A stretch of DNA of 64,000 nucleotides from DAOUET01 sp034430155 (GTDB lineage Bacteria; Chloroflexota; Anaerolineae; Anaerolineales; UBA4823). A program made the position numbers and the translations under genes. The notes under the pieces were generated by a model. That model was not told the origin of the DNA. It ran no database searches and saw nothing but the letters and a program-made list of their open reading frames with translations. Shown in pieces: positions 61,475 to 64,000 of this stretch (position 1 is its first letter; every line of letters starts with the position of its first letter). Where the stretch lies: NCBI GenBank assembly GCA_034430155.1, contig DAOUET010000158.1, positions 62,001 through 126,000 of the forward strand. The letters run 5' to 3'.

Positions 61475-62533
61475 CTATGGCCATAGTTTCCGGTTATCCA
61501 ATATCATTATGGCAACAACTCCGATGAAGACTAATGTCACGAATACAGCGTTGGCTATAACCGGGGAGCGTGTTAATACCACAAAAGCAATGCATCCTAA
61601 CAAGAGCGCGGCCACCTGCATCGCTAGAACGGCACGGTTTGAACTCCACCCAAATGCCAACAAGCGGTGGTAGGTATGATCTCTAGAGGCTGTGTACACA
61701 GTTCGCCTCCTTCGAAGGCGGGAAAGCACCACCAGGGTTGTGTCAAAAATTGGCACTCCTAGCAACATGATTGGAACGAACCATGAAGAGGATTGATTGG
61801 CTCCCTGTGGGCGGTAAGCGATTGCCAGGGCTGCCAGAACAAATCCGAGCACTTGTGCGCCTGAATCACCTAGAAAAAGTTGGGCAGGGGGTGAGTTAAA
61901 GAAATATAACCCAACGCATGCCCCCAATAGAAGAGCACTATGCCGAGACAAAGCTAGCTGCCCTGCGTCCAGGGTGACCAGCATGAAGAAGGCGGCGGCC
62001 ATTCCCCCCAGACCCACCGCCAGGCCGTCCATACTGTCAACGAAATTAAAGGCATTGGTAATCCCCACCACCCACAATATCGTCAAAAACCAATCTAAAT
62101 AAACGTCCCAGTAACCATTTCCACCCAAAAAAAATTCGGGGGATTCAAAGATGTGAATCGCCACTCCTAATTTGATCAAGACCATGGCAGCCAATATTTG
62201 CCCAACCAGCTTTACCAACGGGCTGATCTCCTTGAAATCATCCCATAGCCCAAACAAAAGCACCAATGAACCGGCCACAAATGTAGCTACCACATCTGGA
62301 TCACTATAATCGCCCAATACCCATTCAGAGATCGTCAGGGCTGAGAATAAGGCAATTCCCCCGGCTAAAGGCATTGGGATAGCGTGTAGCTTGTGCGGAG
62401 CGCTGCGGGGCATATCTAACAGACCCAGTCTTCTAGTAAAGCGGATGCTGACCAATGCCAACCCAGCTGCCAGCGAGCAGGACAGAAGGATAGCCTCAAA
62501 CATAAATGATGTGGAAGAGACATAGAAATTCAT
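61475..62533 (-). CDS. WecA/MraY-family undecaprenyl-phosphate sugar-1-phosphate transferase
   Basis: I start at ATG 62533 (352 residues), because the longest frame runs 25 nt into the previous gene; ATG 62503 is also possible and neither has a ribosome binding site. About ten membrane helices carry the family motifs: GLWDDFKEISP near 110, NAFNFVDSMDGLA, FLGDSGAQVLGF and a late SRDHTYHRLL histidine. WecA-type enzymes transfer a GlcNAc-1-phosphate or similar sugar to undecaprenyl phosphate, starting a polymer; MraY itself would be in a cell-wall cluster with mur genes. The context supports exopolysaccharide initiation. Confidence 0.9.
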   Translation of the reverse strand: MNFYVSSTSFMFEAILLSCSLAAGLALVSIRFTRRLGLLDMPRSAPHKLHAIPMPLAGGIALFSALTISEWVLGDYSDPDVVATFVAGSLVLLFGLWDDFKEISPLVKLVGQILAAMVLIKLGVAIHIFESPEFFLGGNGYWDVYLDWFLTILWVVGITNAFNFVDSMDGLAVGLGGMAAAFFMLVTLDAGQLALSRHSALLLGACVGLYFFNSPPAQLFLGDSGAQVLGFVLAALAIAYRPQGANQSSSWFVPIMLLGVPIFDTTLVVLSRLRRRRTVYTASRDHTYHRLLAFGWSSNRAVLAMQVAALLLGCIAFVVLTRSPVIANAVFVTLVFIGVVAIMILDNRKLWP

Positions 62534-62594
62534 AAAGGAACCCGTGCGTAATCTGTCTGCCTTCGGTAACCCCCTGGAGTTGAGCCTGGGATGA

Positions 62595-63488
62595 TCAGTT
62601 TTTCCGCCTTGGCCCGGCAAATTTTTCTCTGCGGAAGAAATTTATCAGCAGTGCAGATATGAGCTTCAATGCCATCGCCAGATAATAAACCCAATTCAAA
62701 AGAAAAAAATAATCGCCTGCCAGATTCTTGCGGTAATAAAGCCAATAGGATTTATGCCACTCCAAAATTGAGCGGTAAGGATGAACCCGCGAACCGCCCT
62801 GACCCCCGTAATGTATGATCTGAGCCTCCGGCACGTAAAAAACCTTCCAGCCCGCCTGCCGGGCACGGTGACAATAATCTGCATCTTCCTGATACGCGAA
62901 GAATAACTCGTCAAGATAACCGATCTGGTTGAGCACCTCTCTCCGAATCAGCATACATGAACCTGCGACCCCAGCCACGGCATGGGTTTCATCTTCATCC
63001 ATATAGCTCATGAGATATTCGCCAAACAACTTGTTCCTCGGAAATAATGCCGCCAGCCCGGTAAAATAAGTAATCACCGCCCACGGTCGCGACTCGCCTC
63101 TTCGGCAGGGTTTTTGTAAAGTAAAGTCGCGGTTAAGCACCTTAGGCCCGCAGATACCTACCTCTGGATGCAATCCCATAAAATCTACCAACCGGTCAAA
63201 AGCATCTGGCAGAATGATTGTGTCTGGGTTCAGTAAAAGCGCATAATTTCCCTGGGAAGCTCGTAAAGCTTGGTTCATCGGCCGGGCAAATCCGAGATTG
63301 CGGTCGTTTTCGATCATATGCACGGCCGGAAATTCCCGCTGCAACATTTCAGATATCCTGTCACCCGAGCCGTTATCGGATACGATGACTTCCAAATTTA
63401 GCCTGGAAGAATTCTCATAGAGCGAGCGCAGACAATTCTTCAACATGTCCCGCGCTCGATATGTCACGATACAAACGGATAGATCCAT
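62595..63488 (-). CDS. Glycosyltransferase family 2
   Basis: I start at ATG 63488, giving 297 residues that begin MDLSVCIVTYRARDMLKNCLRSLYE, the GT-A fold N-terminus, and leaving an 8-nt gap after the preceding gene; the longer frame overlaps it. Motifs include VSDNGSGD, NRDFTLQ, LLLNPDTIIL (the DxD-type position) and DELFFAYQEDADYCHRARQAGW. Related proteins add rhamnose or other sugars in polysaccharide assembly. It ends about 62 nt before the WecA-like start. Confidence 0.9.
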   Translation of the reverse strand: MDLSVCIVTYRARDMLKNCLRSLYENSSRLNLEVIVSDNGSGDRISEMLQREFPAVHMIENDRNLGFARPMNQALRASQGNYALLLNPDTIILPDAFDRLVDFMGLHPEVGICGPKVLNRDFTLQKPCRRGESRPWAVITYFTGLAALFPRNKLFGEYLMSYMDEDETHAVAGVAGSCMLIRREVLNQIGYLDELFFAYQEDADYCHRARQAGWKVFYVPEAQIIHYGGQGGSRVHPYRSILEWHKSYWLYYRKNLAGDYFFLLNWVYYLAMALKLISALLINFFRREKFAGPRRKN

Positions 63489-63496
63489 ATCCGTTA

Positions 63497-64000
63497 TCAC
63501 ATTTCTAACACGTGTTGGTAAACTTGTAGTGTCTCTTTGGCTGTTCGTTTCCATGAGAAATTTTTAGATCTAATCCGACCTTTTTCAGCCAGCGTCCTCT
63601 GCAACTCCCGATCATTGAGCACTCCTATCATTGCTTGAGCCAGTGCATCTTCATCGCCTGGGGTTACTAATATCCCTGCATCTCCAACGATCTCTGGTAG
63701 CGAGGAGATATTTGAAGTCACCACCGGAGTGCCACAAGCCATTGCTTCAAGCACTGGTAAGCCAAAACCTTCGTACAGAGTGGGATAGACGAATAATTCG
63801 GCTAAATTATAAACGATGGGCAGATATTGACGTGGGACATATCCGGTGAACTTGATCCTGTCTTTCAACCTAAGCGCCTCTATCTGCTTGAATACCTCCT
63901 GGTACATCCACCCCATCCGGCCGACGATCACCAATTGATGGGAGAGCCCCGCATCCACCAAATCTCGAAAAGATTGGATTAACAGAGGCAAATTCTTGCG
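63497..64000 (-). CDS. Glycosyltransferase family 4, N-terminus beyond the right edge
   Basis: The frame is open to the window edge, so only the C-terminal 167 residues are visible and the start lies outside. The visible part is the nucleotide-sugar-binding domain of a GT4 enzyme: KFTGYVPRQYLPIVYNLAELFVYPTLYEGFGLP, AMACGTPVVTSNISSLPEIVGDAGILV and a C-terminal helix. The Glu in EGFGLP is the usual donor-binding residue. It belongs to the exopolysaccharide cluster. Confidence 0.9.
   Translation of the reverse strand, partial: RKNLPLLIQSFRDLVDAGLSHQLVIVGRMGWMYQEVFKQIEALRLKDRIKFTGYVPRQYLPIVYNLAELFVYPTLYEGFGLPVLEAMACGTPVVTSNISSLPEIVGDAGILVTPGDEDALAQAMIGVLNDRELQRTLAEKGRIRSKNFSWKRTAKETLQVYQHVLEM

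Noticed and set aside
1..64000. CRISPR arrays, insertion sequences, prophage, tRNA or rRNA genes
   Set aside because: No direct-repeat arrays, transposase or integrase frames, attachment-site repeats or RNA-gene signatures were seen anywhere in the window.

Overview
This 64 kb window is a dense stretch of a bacterial chromosome carrying housekeeping and cell-envelope genes, with no insertion sequence, prophage, CRISPR array, rRNA or tRNA that I could support. The gene families, intermediate base composition, frequent TTG/GTG starts, paired AI-2E-type permeases, a VIT/VWA surface protein and a fused CydDC suggest a Chloroflexota bacterium, probably near Anaerolineae. That placement is an inference from gene content, not from a marker tree.

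Layout. 1-12.4 kb: a TPR protein cut by the left edge, polA, a secreted lytic transglycosylase, a small acidic protein, a LysM/M23 peptidase coupled to rho, a small secreted protein with a long leader, and a VIT/VWA surface protein. 12.5-16.7 kb: prfA-prmC-ydcF-like, then coaBC. 16.7-23.3 kb: a LutA plus LutB-LutC fusion pair, alpha-glucan phosphorylase and two tandem UPF0316 membrane proteins. 23.4-30 kb: cydA-cydB-cydDC (cytochrome bd oxidase and its assembly exporter) behind a Rex/CRP-like palindrome. 31.3-41.4 kb: a sugar/polysaccharide group (bi-domain oxidoreductase, alpha/beta hydrolase, heparinase II/III-like protein, glycosyltransferase), a sortase, two small ORFs and two AI-2E permeases. 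41.5-45.5 kb: dnaA and dnaK, divergent across a 700 bp spacer that holds a structured dnaA leader. 45.6-50.6 kb: a membrane protein, selA, an M24 peptidase, and tsaD facing tsaC. 50.9-56.4 kb: panB-panE-panC-coaX, a sulfotransferase and an adenosine/adenine deaminase. 56.4-64 kb: a YtxH protein, a secreted zinc protease, and an exopolysaccharide cluster (O-antigen ligase/polymerase, Wzz-like protein, WecA-like transferase, two glycosyltransferases) that runs off the right edge.

How the genes work together. Most of the route from ketoisovalerate to phosphopantetheine is here (panB, panE, panC, coaX, coaBC; panD is not seen). tsaC and tsaD serve t6A tRNA modification, prfA and prmC serve translation termination, and cydABDC forms one respiratory unit. 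Envelope functions dominate the rest.

The most unusual signals are regulatory. Several genes have a -10 box only 6-13 nt from the start codon, suggesting leaderless or near-leaderless mRNAs (polA, the divergent transglycosylase, sortase, adenosine deaminase). A perfectly symmetric -10 box lies between the deaminase and YtxH genes. The dnaA leader can be drawn as an H-type pseudoknot. A long leader before the 129-residue secreted protein carries an 11-nt match to the anti-Shine-Dalgarno sequence. A 34-bp palindrome sits inside the CydC ATPase domain. I did not find a wholly new multi-gene system that I can defend; the polysaccharide/sortase group at 31-39 kb and these leaders are the best candidates. 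Several starts given here are shorter than the longest open frame, chosen from ribosome binding sites, overlaps and family N-termini.
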